The notes under the pieces: model-generated
Told to the model about the DNA's origin: nothing
Databases searched by the model: none
What the model saw: only the letters and a program-made list of their open reading frames with translations
Program-made: the position numbers and the translations under genes
Part shown: one piece after another, positions 11,346 through 23,014 of the stretch
Numbering within the stretch: the first letter of the stretch is position 1
Layout: every line of letters starts with the position of its first letter
Source of the DNA: Paguma larvata
Taxonomy: Eukaryota; Chordata; Mammalia; Carnivora; Viverridae
Direction of reading: 5' to 3'
Assembly: GCA_030068075.1 (NCBI GenBank)
Contig: CM057829.1
Location: forward strand, 87,163,889-87,227,888
Length of the DNA stretch: 64,000 nt

Positions 11346-13264
11346 TTTTATTATTAAGTAGTATGAAGGCCAAATGTCACCTAAGATTCATTTTTTCAAA
11401 GTAATTCTTTTCAAAGAACTTTGACTATCCCTATCCATTTTTATTAAGTAGGACTCCTGAATGGCTATCTGCAATATTTCTAAACATTAGGACAAGAAAG
11501 TAACCTAACACATGGAATCATCCAGAGAAAGGATATGACTATATTCAGCATATTGGCATTAAAGATGAATTCAACCGCAACGATTCATGGTTAAAGGGGA
11601 TTTAAATCTCAGGGCAGAGCCACGTTTCACTCTGATTTCTATGTCCTCAGCAATACTATCTTTGATGCACTACAATTATTTTTTCTTCTCCTTTTTGCTC
11701 TCAGCCATAGCCTGAGTGTGGCGGCCCTGGTGGTACAACTAAGGAGACACAACAATTTGTTCCATTTTGAAACCTAAAATCCTATATACGATCGTTATGA
11801 CCAAAATGCCGGATTACGGGGTTTCAAAACATATTTGAAGTTAATGTTTTCTGGGTACAAAATCGACTTTGTTGTAAATCCATGAGGAAGTAAAACTTAC
11901 ACTTGTTAATTTTCTTTTAAGACACTTTCTGCAAAGGCGATAAGTTTAGGTTTTCAGTGTTTACTAGAAGCATCAGTCTGGTGGTTTATTCTCACCCAGC
12001 TCTGAGTCTTGGTCTCCCCTAACCCGGGGTCTTGTTCTGCTTCCTGCCTCACAGATAGTCGCCTTTGTCAGAAGCTCAGAGAAAGCTCTTAGAAATGACC
12101 CAAGCCCTGGAATGAGCCCCATTCTTAACCCAGATCTCCAATATGGCAGTCACAGAGAAGGACTCATACATCAAGCCTGCATTTATTAGCTGTACTGCAG
12201 AGTAAAGTCGAAAACCAGGACGATTTTATTTTATTTACTGATGGCGCAATGTCAGTAGCTTAATCAATAGATACAGGCTAGAGAGAACGATGCCAACACC
12301 TTACCCATGAGACTAAAGGTTTAGAAGAAAAGCGCATTTCATGAATTAAGAAGAAAACCTTATCAAATGAAGGTTAATCCTGACACATAGCCCACTATTC
12401 CGAGGTAGGAGGAAAGTCTTAGAAATGCAACTCTCTCATGAGTTTCCCCCAGAGATTCTTCAGGCAATAAAATAATAACTTGTGAAAAGGGATTTCCTTT
12501 GGTCCCCTCAAGGAAAAAAAAAAATAATCCTTTCTGAAAACAGTTTCTTCTAACCATAGATGGTGTTATTTATGGCGACTTAACCTATACAACAACATTC
12601 TCCAGTTGTTCCATAAAGAAAGAGTTCACCAGATAATGAAAAGTGCTCATGGACAGCAGTGCAAGAAACCCAACCTCCAGGGGCAACTGGCAAGATGCCC
12701 TTTCTCTGAAAAGTACAGTCTTGGTTCCACTCTTCCAGTCACCTCCTCCTGTACTATTGCCCCAGGACTCCCCCCAAACCTCAGAAGGATGTGTAGGACT
12801 TTTCCAGCATTCTTCTAATGACGTTTTGAAGAAACAATTGGTGCCACTTGCTCTCGTTATTTCAGTTCTCTTTCTGTTGTCAAGAGAGAAAATGCATCCA
12901 TCGCTTTTATTACGGCACAAAGCCAGTCAGGGTTCTCTGAAGCCACACGACCATCATTTAGCATTTTTAAAGTCAGATCTGAAAATCTGGCACCCAAATA
13001 TCAATATTTGAACATTCTGTTTCCAGACCAGACATAAATCTTCCACGGCCACGCTCAGCAGTGAGCTAAGTCTTGGCCTGCCTTTTTGGCAAGGAGAGAA
13101 CGTAATCAGGACACCTCAACCCTACCCTAATTTTGCTTTATGCAGAGACAGATCTTCATCTGAAAGCACCTTGTGGGCAGAGGGCATGGGCCTTGCTCAT
13201 GGCTGAGACGTGCATTCCCGAGCGGAGAAACAAAGGAGCTGGTTTTTACTCCCAAGCCCTTTGC
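11346..13264. other. Repeat-poor unique interval
   Basis: No transposon recognised across about 1.9 kb. CpGs are unusually retained at 11778-11820 (TACGATCGTT, GCCGGATTACGGGG). The overlapping frames at 12585-13011 on both strands look like chance frames: they lack any motif and oppose each other over the same bases. Confidence 0.4.
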
Positions 13265-13870
13265 TACTTAAATAAAGTTATTGGCTGCCTAATGAATGTT
13301 AGCTGCAGAACTCCCTGTGGTCAGCGGGGCTGTTGTTTAATGAATTGCTTAATGTGCTTGATTACTGTTACAATGTTGAATGAGGAAAAGGCAAGAGAGA
13401 TTTGAAAGATTCACTGGAGGATATGATGAAAATGAATTGGATCGATAGGAACTTTTTGCTCATCTCCGAACGGCACATTATGGGCTGTGTTGTTAGAGTC
13501 GGGGGATAATGCAATTTTGTGGCTTGTTGTCTTTTTATAATTCACAAATATAAATCTCCTTCGACAGTGAGTTTTAGGGCTGGCCTTCCCGGAGTTATAA
13601 ATGATCCCCAGACTCTAGCCCTGGTTACTTACACGGACAGATAAATTAATTAGGAAAACTTTTATGCCAATTACTTTATGCCCTTGGCTTTCATATGTTT
13701 CTGAAGAGCAGCAGCTAATTAAAGATATGATTCATAATTACTGGTCGATCGAGTAGTTGAGTAATGGAATCAGGAACTGTTCCAAAGAAAATTATCCATC
13801 ACATCGTTACTAATTGTTACATAATACATAAGGATGTAGAATTCAAATAAAAAATTATTCACTTTGAAAG
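13265..13870. promoter_or_regulatory. Candidate conserved non-coding element / enhancer
   Basis: A repeat-free 600-bp stretch dense in homeodomain-type cores: CCTAATGAA (13289), GTTTAATGAATTGCTTAATG (13335), AAATTAATTAGG (13643-13654), CCAATTAC (13668), CTAATTAAAG (13715-13724), CATAATTAC (13733-13741), CTAATTG (13810). It also holds SOX-like ACAATG (13371) and intact CpG words (CTCCGAACGG, GGTCGATCGAG). This composition is typical of developmental enhancers in gene deserts. The call is inference only; no alignment was available. Confidence 0.35.
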
Positions 13871-15654
13871 GTTCATTCAATTTTTTTTTAATTTAACAAT
13901 TATAAACATGAAATGAGTACTTGCAATGCCGATTCGTGTAGTTGGTTGTTTTTTCTTTCTTTTTTAAAATAAATACTTCCCCTGAATGAATTTAAAAAAA
14001 CAAAGGCCCAAGTGACTTCAAGGTTTAGTAATCAAGAGTTCTTTTTCTTTCCTATGAAAAGTTCAAGCCGGAGGAGATAAGAGTCAAAATGCCTGATCCT
14101 TTCTTCTAGCCCCACCCATGAGATTTGCTGACACCCAGAGAGACCGAATGGGCGGGGCTGTTAAGGACCACCCATTGGCATGCTTTGGATTAGGAAAGTT
14201 CCCAGGCTCAGAAAGCCTAAGAAGGCTAATACTTGGAGAATGCTGAAATTTCCCCAAAAGAGACAGTTGTCAAAGGTTGTGTCTATCCCAGATCTATCCT
14301 AGCTTAGGGTAATTATGGGTCTTTGTTTGAAGGGAACACAGGACCAGAAAGGTGGGGATAATCTCACACAGAGAAGAGCTTTGTGAGGAAGGAGGGGAGG
14401 ACCCCCAGCCACGGACTATGGGGGCTTGCAGGCTTGCTTCGGATGGAATTAGGGCCTCCCATCCGTGAGCATTCTACCAGCAAGTAGCTCCCCACTGACA
14501 CAGATCCACCATCCAAATACACGCTGACTGGCTGCCTCAGAAAATCCCCAGCCCCTCCTGTCTCCCCTCCAGGTTTCCCTGCCTTCCTCCCTCTTCCTTT
14601 CTAATCCAGGCGCCAGCTCCACTGACAATCCACGGCAGTGTGTTTGGTGACAGAACAGACCTGGACAAGAGAGGACTAGGGAAAGAGTAACCCAAGATCG
14701 CAGGCCACTTCTCTCATCTGCCCGTGCTCAGTTCGAGGGAGTCTTGCGGAAGAGCCCCTGTCTCGGTCCCGTCTCCTCCTCAAAGCCGCCCTCTGCCCAG
14801 ATCCTCTCATTGAATACCTAAGGCACCAAGAAGGACATTTTCCTTTTTCTTCTAGTCAGGGAGACTGTATTGCCAGGCACTGTGCAGGTTCCTAGAGAGA
14901 AAGACGAGAGGTAAAGTCACCCTCGTCAAGCCGCACCCAGCCTCTTCAGAGCAGCAGTGGAAGCAGTGCACTGACCGGGCCCTCAGGAAGTCACTCAGGT
15001 AGAGAACGGGAGACAGACAGAGTTCTTGGCCGCAAAAACGGACTTCAGAGATGAAGACTGCGCTGGTGAGACAAGCAAATAAGTCAGAAGAGCATTCACT
15101 ATGTTCTTGAAGTTTCCTTGAAGGGAGATGGTTTTAATTTTCATTTGAACATTAGATAAAACATGGACCAAAGCATGGAGGCAGGTTAGGAACTGCACCT
15201 AAGAGCCACAGACGGCTTAGACCGGGGACACCCTGGGAAAGAGGAAGCAGAGAAACAGAGCTGAAGAGAGTGAGCAGAAAGCAAAGGCCCCACCTGGAAA
15301 GCGGGAAAAGCCATGCGCATTCATAGCCCAAACTAGGAGCAGAGGAGCCGCCAGCCCGCCAAAAGCTAGCTGTGAGACAGAACTGTCAGCTGGGCTGATC
15401 CCAGCGATTTGCAACGAAGGTGACCTCGGGCAGGGTTCCATGGAAGCAGGGAGATGCAAACAGGGACGTGAGCGAATGCTCACTGTGGGAAGGCTAGTGC
15501 TGACTCTCTCCCTACAGAGATGTGAGAGCCAATAACAGGTATTCCATCTTTAATTAGAATACTTCAGGCTTTCCTTCAGGAAGGAGCCCATCTGTCCGAC
15601 AAGTAAGAGTTCTAAGCTGGAGGCTTCGAGCTCAGGGCCATTTAACTAAAATTT
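13871..15654. other. Repeat-poor interval, GC rising to the right
   Basis: No mobile element firmly recognised. A short TATTGCCAGGCACTGTGCAGG at about 14868-14888 could be an L2 scrap. GC content and CpG count rise from about 14.1 kb onward. No frame longer than 90 codons, and no splice-bounded exon could be argued for. Confidence 0.4.
14100..14175. promoter_or_regulatory. GC-box plus inverted CCAAT box cluster
   Basis: Contains CCCCACCC (14111), GGGCGGGG (14151-14158) and CCATTGGC (14172-14179, the reverse of GCCAATGG) within about 70 bp. These are Sp/KLF-type and NF-Y-type words of a kind found at promoters and some enhancers. There is no TATA box or transcript evidence, so this remains a motif observation. 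Confidence 0.25.
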
Positions 15655-15815
15655 CCTCCGCGGAGACAGAGCCAGACTACTTAGAAAGTAATTACTGCTG
15701 CGCGAAGGGCTAGCGTTTCGCTCTCCAAGAGAAGCAGCCCTCTGCTTGGAGGCCAGAGAGCTGACCAAGCGGCCTCTCGGTTGCCTTTGTGTCAGTTTCA
15801 AAGCGTCACGTCTTG
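15655..15815. promoter_or_regulatory. CpG-retaining stretch, candidate hypomethylated element
   Basis: About ten CpGs in 160 bp (CTCCGCGGAG, CTGCGCGAAG, AGCGTTTCGC, AAGCGGCCTCTCGG, AGCGTCACGTC), embedded in otherwise CpG-poor DNA. A TAATTAC core lies at 15689. It is too small for a CpG island. Retained CpGs suggest germline hypomethylation or constraint. Confidence 0.35.
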
Positions 15816-15860
15816 GCAAAGAGCAGCCAGAATCAAGTGCGAGAGAAAAAGAAAAGAGGG

Positions 15861-15879
15861 AAAAAAAAAAAAAAAAAAA
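15861..15879. repeat. A19 homopolymer
   Basis: Nineteen consecutive A at the end of a purine-rich segment starting about 15840. No SINE body lies upstream, so it is a stand-alone A-tract rather than a retroposon tail. Confidence 0.8.
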
Positions 15880-16839
15880 GATTTCAGACACACCACCTGC
15901 TGAGCATTCCCAATTTAACAAACTTATGTGAGGTCTGGAGAGAGCAAATGAGTGCTTTTTGGATATCGAATCAAGCCTTTATTCACTTGGCAACAGTTTC
16001 TGCAGGCTGTTCTATTTCTAACGTTACCCCAGAGAACCTGAGGGGCACCTGCGCGGCCCATGAGGTACATTCAATCAAATGCGACCAGGCGATGGTGTGG
16101 TTTTTCAAGGAACGGGACTGTGAAGCTGGCATCTTCTGTGCGCTTACGACTCCTCAGCAGGATGTTGGTTTGGAGAAGATCGTTCCATGGACGTTACAGT
16201 TTCCTTAACTCTGCCGTGGGACCCGAAATGCAAAAGTGGCCACCTCCAGACTAAGCCATTTTAAATAATGATAAAGGGAGTCACCCCAAATCACTGCCTC
16301 CGTCCCCTTAGAGCCCAGTCGTGTGAGCTGGAAGTAAGGAACCTCAGAAAGTCTCTTGACTCAGCAGCACCCTCCCGTCCTCCCTCCACCTCCCTAGCTG
16401 GCGAAAGCGTAGACTATTAAGATAGATGGATATGCAGCAGATATACAGATTTAATTAGTATTCCCTCTACTCTACGCTATGTAAATGAGGAAAGTTGTTC
16501 CCAGATTGTGCTCTCTGAAGGAACAGATCCCCAGCTCACCAGCGATATATAACTCAAATAGTACACATGTGCATGGCTGAAACTGAGTGGGAAGGGGCAA
16601 TCTGTTGCCAGGATTTATGCCCAGGGCTCTCTTGGTTTCATCTCCCAAGACCTCAGTTCTCCCACCAAGCTCAGATCAAACCCCCCCCCCTGTGGAGGGG
16701 GTGCTTGACGGAACAAGGGAAGAATGGTTACAGTTTGCAGTGTAAGGGGAAGAAAGTCGGTGCATCCCAGAAGCATGAACCAGGTTTCTCTCTTCACCTT
16801 TCACCCTGAGTGGTACTGCTCATCACCTTTCAAGCTGTC
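15880..16839. other. Repeat-poor unique interval
   Basis: No mobile element recognised. It holds AT-rich motif stretches such as ATTTAATTAGTATTCC (16449) and a C10 run at 16681-16690. The 139-codon frame at 15789-16208 crosses the A19 tract (poly-Lys) and has no domain or splice context. Confidence 0.4.
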
Positions 16840-16858
16840 GACCTTTGACCTTTGACCC
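16840..16858 (-). promoter_or_regulatory. Three abutting DR1 nuclear-receptor half-sites
   Basis: The plus strand reads GACCTTTGACCTTTGACCC. On the minus strand this is GGGTCA-a-AGGTCA-a-AGGTC, that is, three hexamer half-sites each separated by one A: two overlapping DR1 elements. DR1 with an A spacer is the established binding form for HNF4, COUP-TF (NR2F) and PPAR/RXR. Three in tandem within a transposon-poor interval is a strong motif match; occupancy is unknown. Confidence 0.5.
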
Positions 16859-18039
16859 AAGCCAGGTGCTGTAGCGCAAGTTTTATATCCATCCTTCCGT
16901 TTGGCATTTTCAAATCTCTGAGAGAGAGGGCAGTCACTATAACAGGAAATATTTTCATGACTGTTTTAAGGACGATTTCTCCAAGAAAAATTATGTTCAG
17001 CTGAAGCTTGGCAAAATCTTGTTCTCTGCATTTTAAAAAATTGGCTTTCTCTTTTGATGGACACTGAAAACTCAAGTCGTGTTTCGAAGGCTCCCGATGG
17101 TGGCCACTCTCTTGGGAGGGATAATATTCCATGACTCCGTGCCAACAAGGTAAATCACGGGGGAAGTCAGCCTGACAGTGTTAGAACCAGTGTCATTCAG
17201 TTGTCGACATTCGAGGCCTGTCGCTGAGGGCCTGACCACACCGCCGAAAGGCAGAAATGGCGACTTTGCCCGTCTCTGCACCCATCTCACTGTGCGCTCT
17301 AAAGATAGTTATTTCACTCTTTCTATTGTGGTATGCTCAAATGCAAAAGAGTTACCAGTATTTATTGGAATTACTGTTTAGCACTCTCTTCTTTAAATAG
17401 TTTTCTGACTCAGAAAGTCTTGTGTAGATTGTTATTTTGAGCCCGAGTCTCCCAATGTGGAATTTCTTTAAGATTGCATTAGGTTCTTTGGAGAAATGAA
17501 CTAACTCTTTCAGGCCTGTAGTACAGCATCTCGGAATACTTGTGTACAATAAATGAATGCATTCTAAAACCCAAGTAGTTTTGACTATTAATCAGGAGAG
17601 TCCTTTTTCCTCTAACCGCATCTGTGAGAACTTTGATCTTGGTTGCAAGTCAGTCCAGCGCGTGGTCACAGGCAGCATAGACACAGAAGTATGAAAGAGT
17701 CATGAAGGCTTGAAGAGAACTTCCGGGGATGGCAGTTGGTGCCTGTTTGACCCTGAATTCTCTAAATTAACTGGATTCTCTGAATCCTTTTCATTTTAAT
17801 TGTGGTGGCAAGGTGCATATGCCATCGAAGGGCGATTTTTTTCTTCTAATGTCACTTTTCAGCAGAAAATGTTCATCATTCAGTGGTTCCCTTTGAAAAG
17901 GCTAACCTTTGTGAAATCTCAAGCTTGGCTGAGGAGAAAAGCTCAACTTTCACAGGACTTTGGAAAGTATCCATTTTTATGGGCTTGGAGAGTGCTCTAT
18001 CAGAGAATACAGTCAGGCCTTAAATAAAATCTCGGCGTT
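16859..18039. other. Repeat-poor unique interval
   Basis: No mobile element recognised and several retained CpGs around 17195-17290 (TGTCGACATTCGAGG, GTCGCTGAGG, CACCGCCG). The opposed frames at 16830-17290 on both strands are short and without domains. Confidence 0.4.
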
Positions 18040-19090
18040 GACAACTTCCAGATTTATATCTCTGACCTAGACTTCTCTCCTTGAACTCCAGACTCACATA
18101 GCGTGCAGTGGCGTCACTATCTTCCCTTGGATTTCTAAGAACATTCCAGATTTAAACCGTCTGAAACTAAATTCCTGCTATTGTCCCTTCCCAATCTGTT
18201 TGGCCCACCACTTTTCCATTCTCAGTAAATGGAAAAGCTCTCTAAAACCCTAGAGCCATGCCTGACTCATCTCTTTCTCTCACGCTTTAGATCCAATTCT
18301 TCTGTAGACCTTTTTGGCTAACGCTTTCAGGATACCGTATCAAGGCTTCAGCCACTTCTCTGCTGGCGTCATCTGACCCAGCCATAATTCCTTCTCACCT
18401 CGGGAGCAACAAGAACCTCCTAACCAGTCCCCCTCCTCACACTCTTGTCCCCAAAAAGCCTATTCTCAACGTAGCAGCCAGAAAGACCTGAAGTCATAGG
18501 TTACTCCTCTCTCAGAGAAAAAGTCAAAATTCTCCCGGTGCCCACAAGGCAGGACGACTCACTACCCAAACTTTGTTCTGGTCACATTCCTTCCCATCCT
18601 CCCTTTCTTCTTCCCTGTCTTCATCCTTCCCTCCTCTCCATGCACGCCGCCCCTCCTCAGAGCCTTTGTAACGGTCCTACCCACCACTTGGCATGCCCTT
18701 CCTCACTGCTACCCACATGGCTTGCTTCCTCACTTCTTTAATTCTTTGCTCAATTACCACCTCCTCAGTGAAGACTACCTTGATCAATCTACCTAAACTA
18801 CAGCTCCCACCTCCTCACCGCCCCTCCCACTCATCCTTAATCTATTGGATTTATTTTCTCTAATACTTTTCAACTGCTCAAATACTATAAATTCTTATTT
18901 ATTGTGTTTGTTTTCTACTACCTCTTCCCTTCCACTAGAAAGTGAGTTTCCTTGAGAAGGAAAAGGTCTAGACTTTGGTCTACACTTCTACTGATGTAAA
19001 CCTAGAGTCTAGAACAGACTCTGAGTCTAGAACAATACCTAGCCCAGGCATTCCTCTATATCTATATTAGGTGAACAAAAGAATGCCTTT
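18040..19090 (+). mobile_element. L2 LINE, long 3' fragment
   Basis: It follows L2 order over about 1 kb: CCTCCTAACCAGTCCCCCTCC with GCAGCCAGAAAGACC (the 'cctaactggtctccct...cagccagagtgatc' part), TCAGAGCCTTTGTAACGG, CACCTCCTCAGTGAAGACTACCTTGATCAATC, TTTATTTTCTCTAATAC, AGAAAGTGAGTTTCCTTGAGAAGG, and finally ACAATACCTAGCCCAGGC. Short frames inside are chance. A tandem GAGTCTAGAACA duplication (19007-19035) lies near the end. Confidence 0.8.
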
Positions 19091-21713
19091 TTCTTTTGAA
19101 ATAATATGCTTAACAATGAAAATACTGAGTCTACTAACCCCCAAGGCCAAAAGCAGTCAGAAGTAGTGGCCGTGTCTGTACCATAGATGACTGGTTCCTC
19201 TGTGGGATAGTAATTTCCACAGAAATTAATTAAATTAGTATGAACATATTAACTGAGAATGTTATTATTCATATAACACTAAAATTTTTCTTTCTCCTAT
19301 CTTTCCCTAAGCATTACAAACCTCCCAATTGATACATTTTAGCGGAAGAAAAAGGAAGTGAGAATTAGCAGAGAAGATTACAATTTTAAAGTATGCTTAA
19401 AGCCAGAATTTTCTAAAACAAAAAATGTTCTTTGGTATTTCTTTACTATCTAAATAAATATTAATATGGAAGAAGTGCTGTGGTGTTAAAAAAAAAAAAG
19501 CTTTCTCTCTGAAGGATGTGTTATTAATAGCTGCTATTCTCGAGGAGTTCAGTATGAATATGAATAACACGTAACATTATTTTATCCTTATGGTGAATGT
19601 TGGGCTACTAAGGAGTGGCAAATAGTGTGCATTTCCCCTCTGAGTTCTAAGCCAACTAAGAGATGGACCCTGACTACGGACTGGTAGAGATCAAAATGTG
19701 ACTTTATCATTAGGAATGAACATAGGGGGAGAGTATAGCTTAACTCATGGCTAAAATCAGGTGTCCTTCCACTGACAAATGCCATTCCTCCCGTCCCACC
19801 CCAGTTTAGCCCTTAGGACCAGCCATTGAAGAAAGAGTTTGGGTCTTCCATGTAGATATCTTTACCAGGTCAACTAAAACAGAAAACACTGCCGAGCCAC
19901 AGTAGCAGGGAAAGAAGGAACTAGAGCAGTAGAGCTGTCTCTAGAAGGCAGGCGGGGCCCCAGGCAAGGTGTACGTATCTCATAGGGGTAGGAGCAGAAG
20001 AGAAATACTCACTCAGGGATAGGTGAATTAGAAAGACAGGAAGGAGAGCCCACGGCCCCGCATGCCCAGGTATTCTCCCAAGTTCGTGGATCAAATAAAG
20101 GACTCCTCTGTTCTTGGAGAGATGCTTGTGAGGGAAAGAGAAAAGGCGGAAGCCCTCTTATCAGTAACCTGGGGTCATTGGAAACGGTTGTTCTGTGAGA
20201 GGTAATAGAAAAAAAGATAACCCAATTACGTGTACCCAGTCTCTTACCTATGTTAAACCAGAGGACACTGAACTGACTGCAGAATCTTCCTGAAGATCTC
20301 TAAGACCAGCTCCTGTATTTCCTACCACTCTCATTTCTACACGGATATGTACACAGCATTCCTTCAGATCTGATGTAGCATATGTTTGCATCACCATCTC
20401 TACCAGCAAACCAATCCTCCTGAACCATCTTTTTGCTTTTCCTGCTTGCTTCAAGAAACCTTACATTCTGGGAGTTTCAGATGAAATATCACAACATTTG
20501 TTGTCATTGTAAAAGATCATTTAATATTCTGTGGGCACATGCCATATGTTTTGAAGGAAGATGATAAGTACTGTTTTGTCACTTTTTCTTGGCAAAATGC
20601 AAAATGGAGTGAAAACAAAGACACTTTCCATACATGAAGCTTTAAGAAAATATTGGGAAAAATATTGCAAACCGAGTTATAATGTTCCACTTCTGAATTT
20701 TATTGGTTAGAGCAGTTCACAGTTATTCTCTTACCACTTTACAATAGATAGTTGTTCACACAGAGCCTTGGCCAACATGGCACTACATCTTATGGAAATA
20801 TGCATGGTCTGCTCGATGAATGAAAGAGGACCTGTTTTTCCAGCATATGATGAATTCAGCCTGCAGTTATTTTCCTAAATAAAAGCAACTAACCCCCTAG
20901 ACTTACACTAGGGAGGGAATAGTGACAATGTAACACATAGACAAGCGCTCTGCAATGGGATTAAGGTTCGCACCATAGAATTAAATGCTTTAAAATAGCA
21001 CCGTTAATATCCGGGGGAATAATAAAGAGAAACACCAAGTAATATATAATCACGGTATCATACTGGATAGAAAATCGATGGGAAAACGAGGTAACTATTC
21101 TACGCTAGTCTGTTCACACTGTGGCAATAGTAAATGGAGCTGCAAGATGTACGGAGACACTAGGAGACACTAGTCACTCATTATACCACAAAACAGCTAT
21201 CATATGACTGGAATTAAAGAAATATTAATTAGAACATTTGGGATATATAGTCTGCTCTATATTGCAAGTGCTCTAAGCAACACCACACCGCGTTGGTCTC
21301 TAACGTTAAGGCCATACATCCAAGCGCTGTCAATCAGATGAGACTCACTCTTGAAAGGTGAAGATCAACTTGGACTCCATTAGGTTGTCATTAATTTCTG
21401 AAATACTCATTTGGTTACAAATCCTATTCTGACGTAAATAGTATTGAGCATTTAGTTCTGAGTGAAGGTGCCTCCCAGTCTGAAGCATCTTCAGAGTGCA
21501 GCTCCAAGAAGCAACAACAAATTACAGAAGGCATGTTTTAGATCTTTGTGGTGGATGCTGAATCATGGCTTTTCCGACAAGTGGCTCATTTGTATGGCTT
21601 CACAGAAAGGAAGTATTTTGCCCTGGCTTTTACAGCTATCCAATGCGCTGAGAGCTAAGGAAACTTCCACCTCAGTACCTTAAATGGAACTGTAATCAGG
21701 AGAGAGGTATGGA
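19091..21713. other. Unassigned interval, possible conserved stretches
   Basis: No retroposon recognised over 2.6 kb. The part at 20860-21110 keeps several CpGs in AT-rich context (AAGCGCTC, GGTTCGCACC, CACCGTTAATATCCGGGG, ATCACGG, AATCGATGGGAAAACGAGG). A 10-bp word GGAGACACTA is tandemly duplicated at 21153-21172. No coding evidence. Confidence 0.35.
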
Positions 21714-21925
21714 GGGGTGCCTTGGTGGCTCAGTCGTTTGAGCGTCCAACTTTGGCTCAGGTCAAGATCTCGTGGTTCGTGAGTTCAAGCCCTGTGTCCC
21801 ACTCTGTGCTGACAGCTCAGAACCTGGAGCCTGCTCCGGATTCTGTGTGTCTCTGTTTCTCTCTCTCTCTCAAAAATAAAAAATAAACATTAAAAAAATT
21901 TAAAAAAAAAAGAAAGAAAGAAAAA
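21714..21925 (+). mobile_element. Felid CAN SINE with 14-bp target duplication
   Basis: Head GGGGTGCCTTGGTGGCTCAG, A box GTGGCTCAGTCGTTTGAGC, B box GAGTTCAAGCCC (G-to-A change at the key CG), CTCAGAACCTGGAGCCTGC, (TC)n and an A-rich tail extended as AAAG repeats. The flanks GAGAGAGGTATGGA (21700-21713) and GAGAGAGGTTTGGA (21926-21939) are the target duplication with one mismatch. Confidence 0.93.
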
Positions 21926-21939
21926 GAGAGAGGTTTGGA

Positions 21940-23014
21940 AAGATCATTCTGAAACAAGTGGCCAGGACAAGAATGCTAGTGAGGCATGTGGTTCCTACTG
22001 TACCAAGCTCAGCAGCTGCCCCAAAGATCTATGCTTTCTTCTCTGGGCAAAGCCTGCATGGCGAGGTTTCGAGGGAGTCATGTTTATTGGGCCATGTCTG
22101 CTTGGAGCATCGACCCTGCACTCCTTGAGAATATTCCATATCTCTGGGGACTATGATTAGCCAAAAGTGTGATGTCAAAGGGGAAAAAAATAATTTTAAA
22201 ATGTGTTTAAATAATACAAAAATAATCATTTGCTTTAGTTTTTCCAAATATCAAACTAGGGAACATCAATATCAAAGAAGATACCCAGACATTGAGATTT
22301 TATTTTTATTTCCAACAATTTTAGAACATTAATAAAGCAACTGGTAAATGTATCCTAGCTAAATGGATGGTTTTTTTTTTTAACCATGTGTGTTTGACTG
22401 GCTGTCCTGGCCAGAGCTGACTTCTTACAAGTCGCTTTGCCAGACATACCAGAGACAGGCACCATCACTGTGATTAGCATCATGTGAGGAATAAACAGTC
22501 TGTGGCTGAGCCAGCAGGCTCAAATAGCTTTCTAACCTACGTCTGACCAAGACGTATAATAAAGCCAGAAATTTGCTAAGTGACACATGTAGTCATTTTC
22601 TCTTATGCTCATATCTTTTGCAGTTTCAGAACATGTGTGTCTTAAGAATATCAGCTGTAATTTTTGTTCAGTGTAGGTTGGAGCATATTGTGCCTGGTGC
22701 ATGCATGTCACTGAATTTTTAATAATATGTTGGAAATTCATGCCTATTGCTTTTTATCCCCCATTAAATTGTGGAAGTCAGGAAAAAATGTGTATTAGAT
22801 ATCTGTAAGATATAGCTTTAATGTATTCAGCCGTAGATTTTCCAAAATCAAAAGAAAAACCATGTTTTCTATGCCATAGGTAATAATATATGAGTATCCA
22901 TATACACAAGCATCTCTAAAATATTTAAGTGTCAATTCAAGTCACTTTTTTGAGAAACGTATCAAATCTAAAGAGTGGTTTTATGTACTCAAATTTGCAT
23001 AGGTTTCCAGTTTT
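21940..23014. other. Unassigned AT-rich interval
   Basis: No mobile element recognised. The stretch 22395-22740 looks motif-rich (GTGATTAGCATCATG, CAAGACGTATAATAAAG) but there is no direct evidence of function. T10 near 22371. Confidence 0.35.

Noticed and set aside
12585..13011. Two opposed frames of 111 and 122 codons
   Set aside because: Opposite-strand frames over the same bases without motifs; stops are scarce because of local composition.
15789..16208. 139-codon plus-strand frame
   Set aside because: Crosses the A19 tract (poly-Lys), overlaps frames on the other strand, and has no domain, splice context or codon bias. Chance frame.
16681..16690. C10 run as an i-motif/quadruplex candidate
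   Set aside because: A single run; at least four separate runs are needed for an intramolecular structure.
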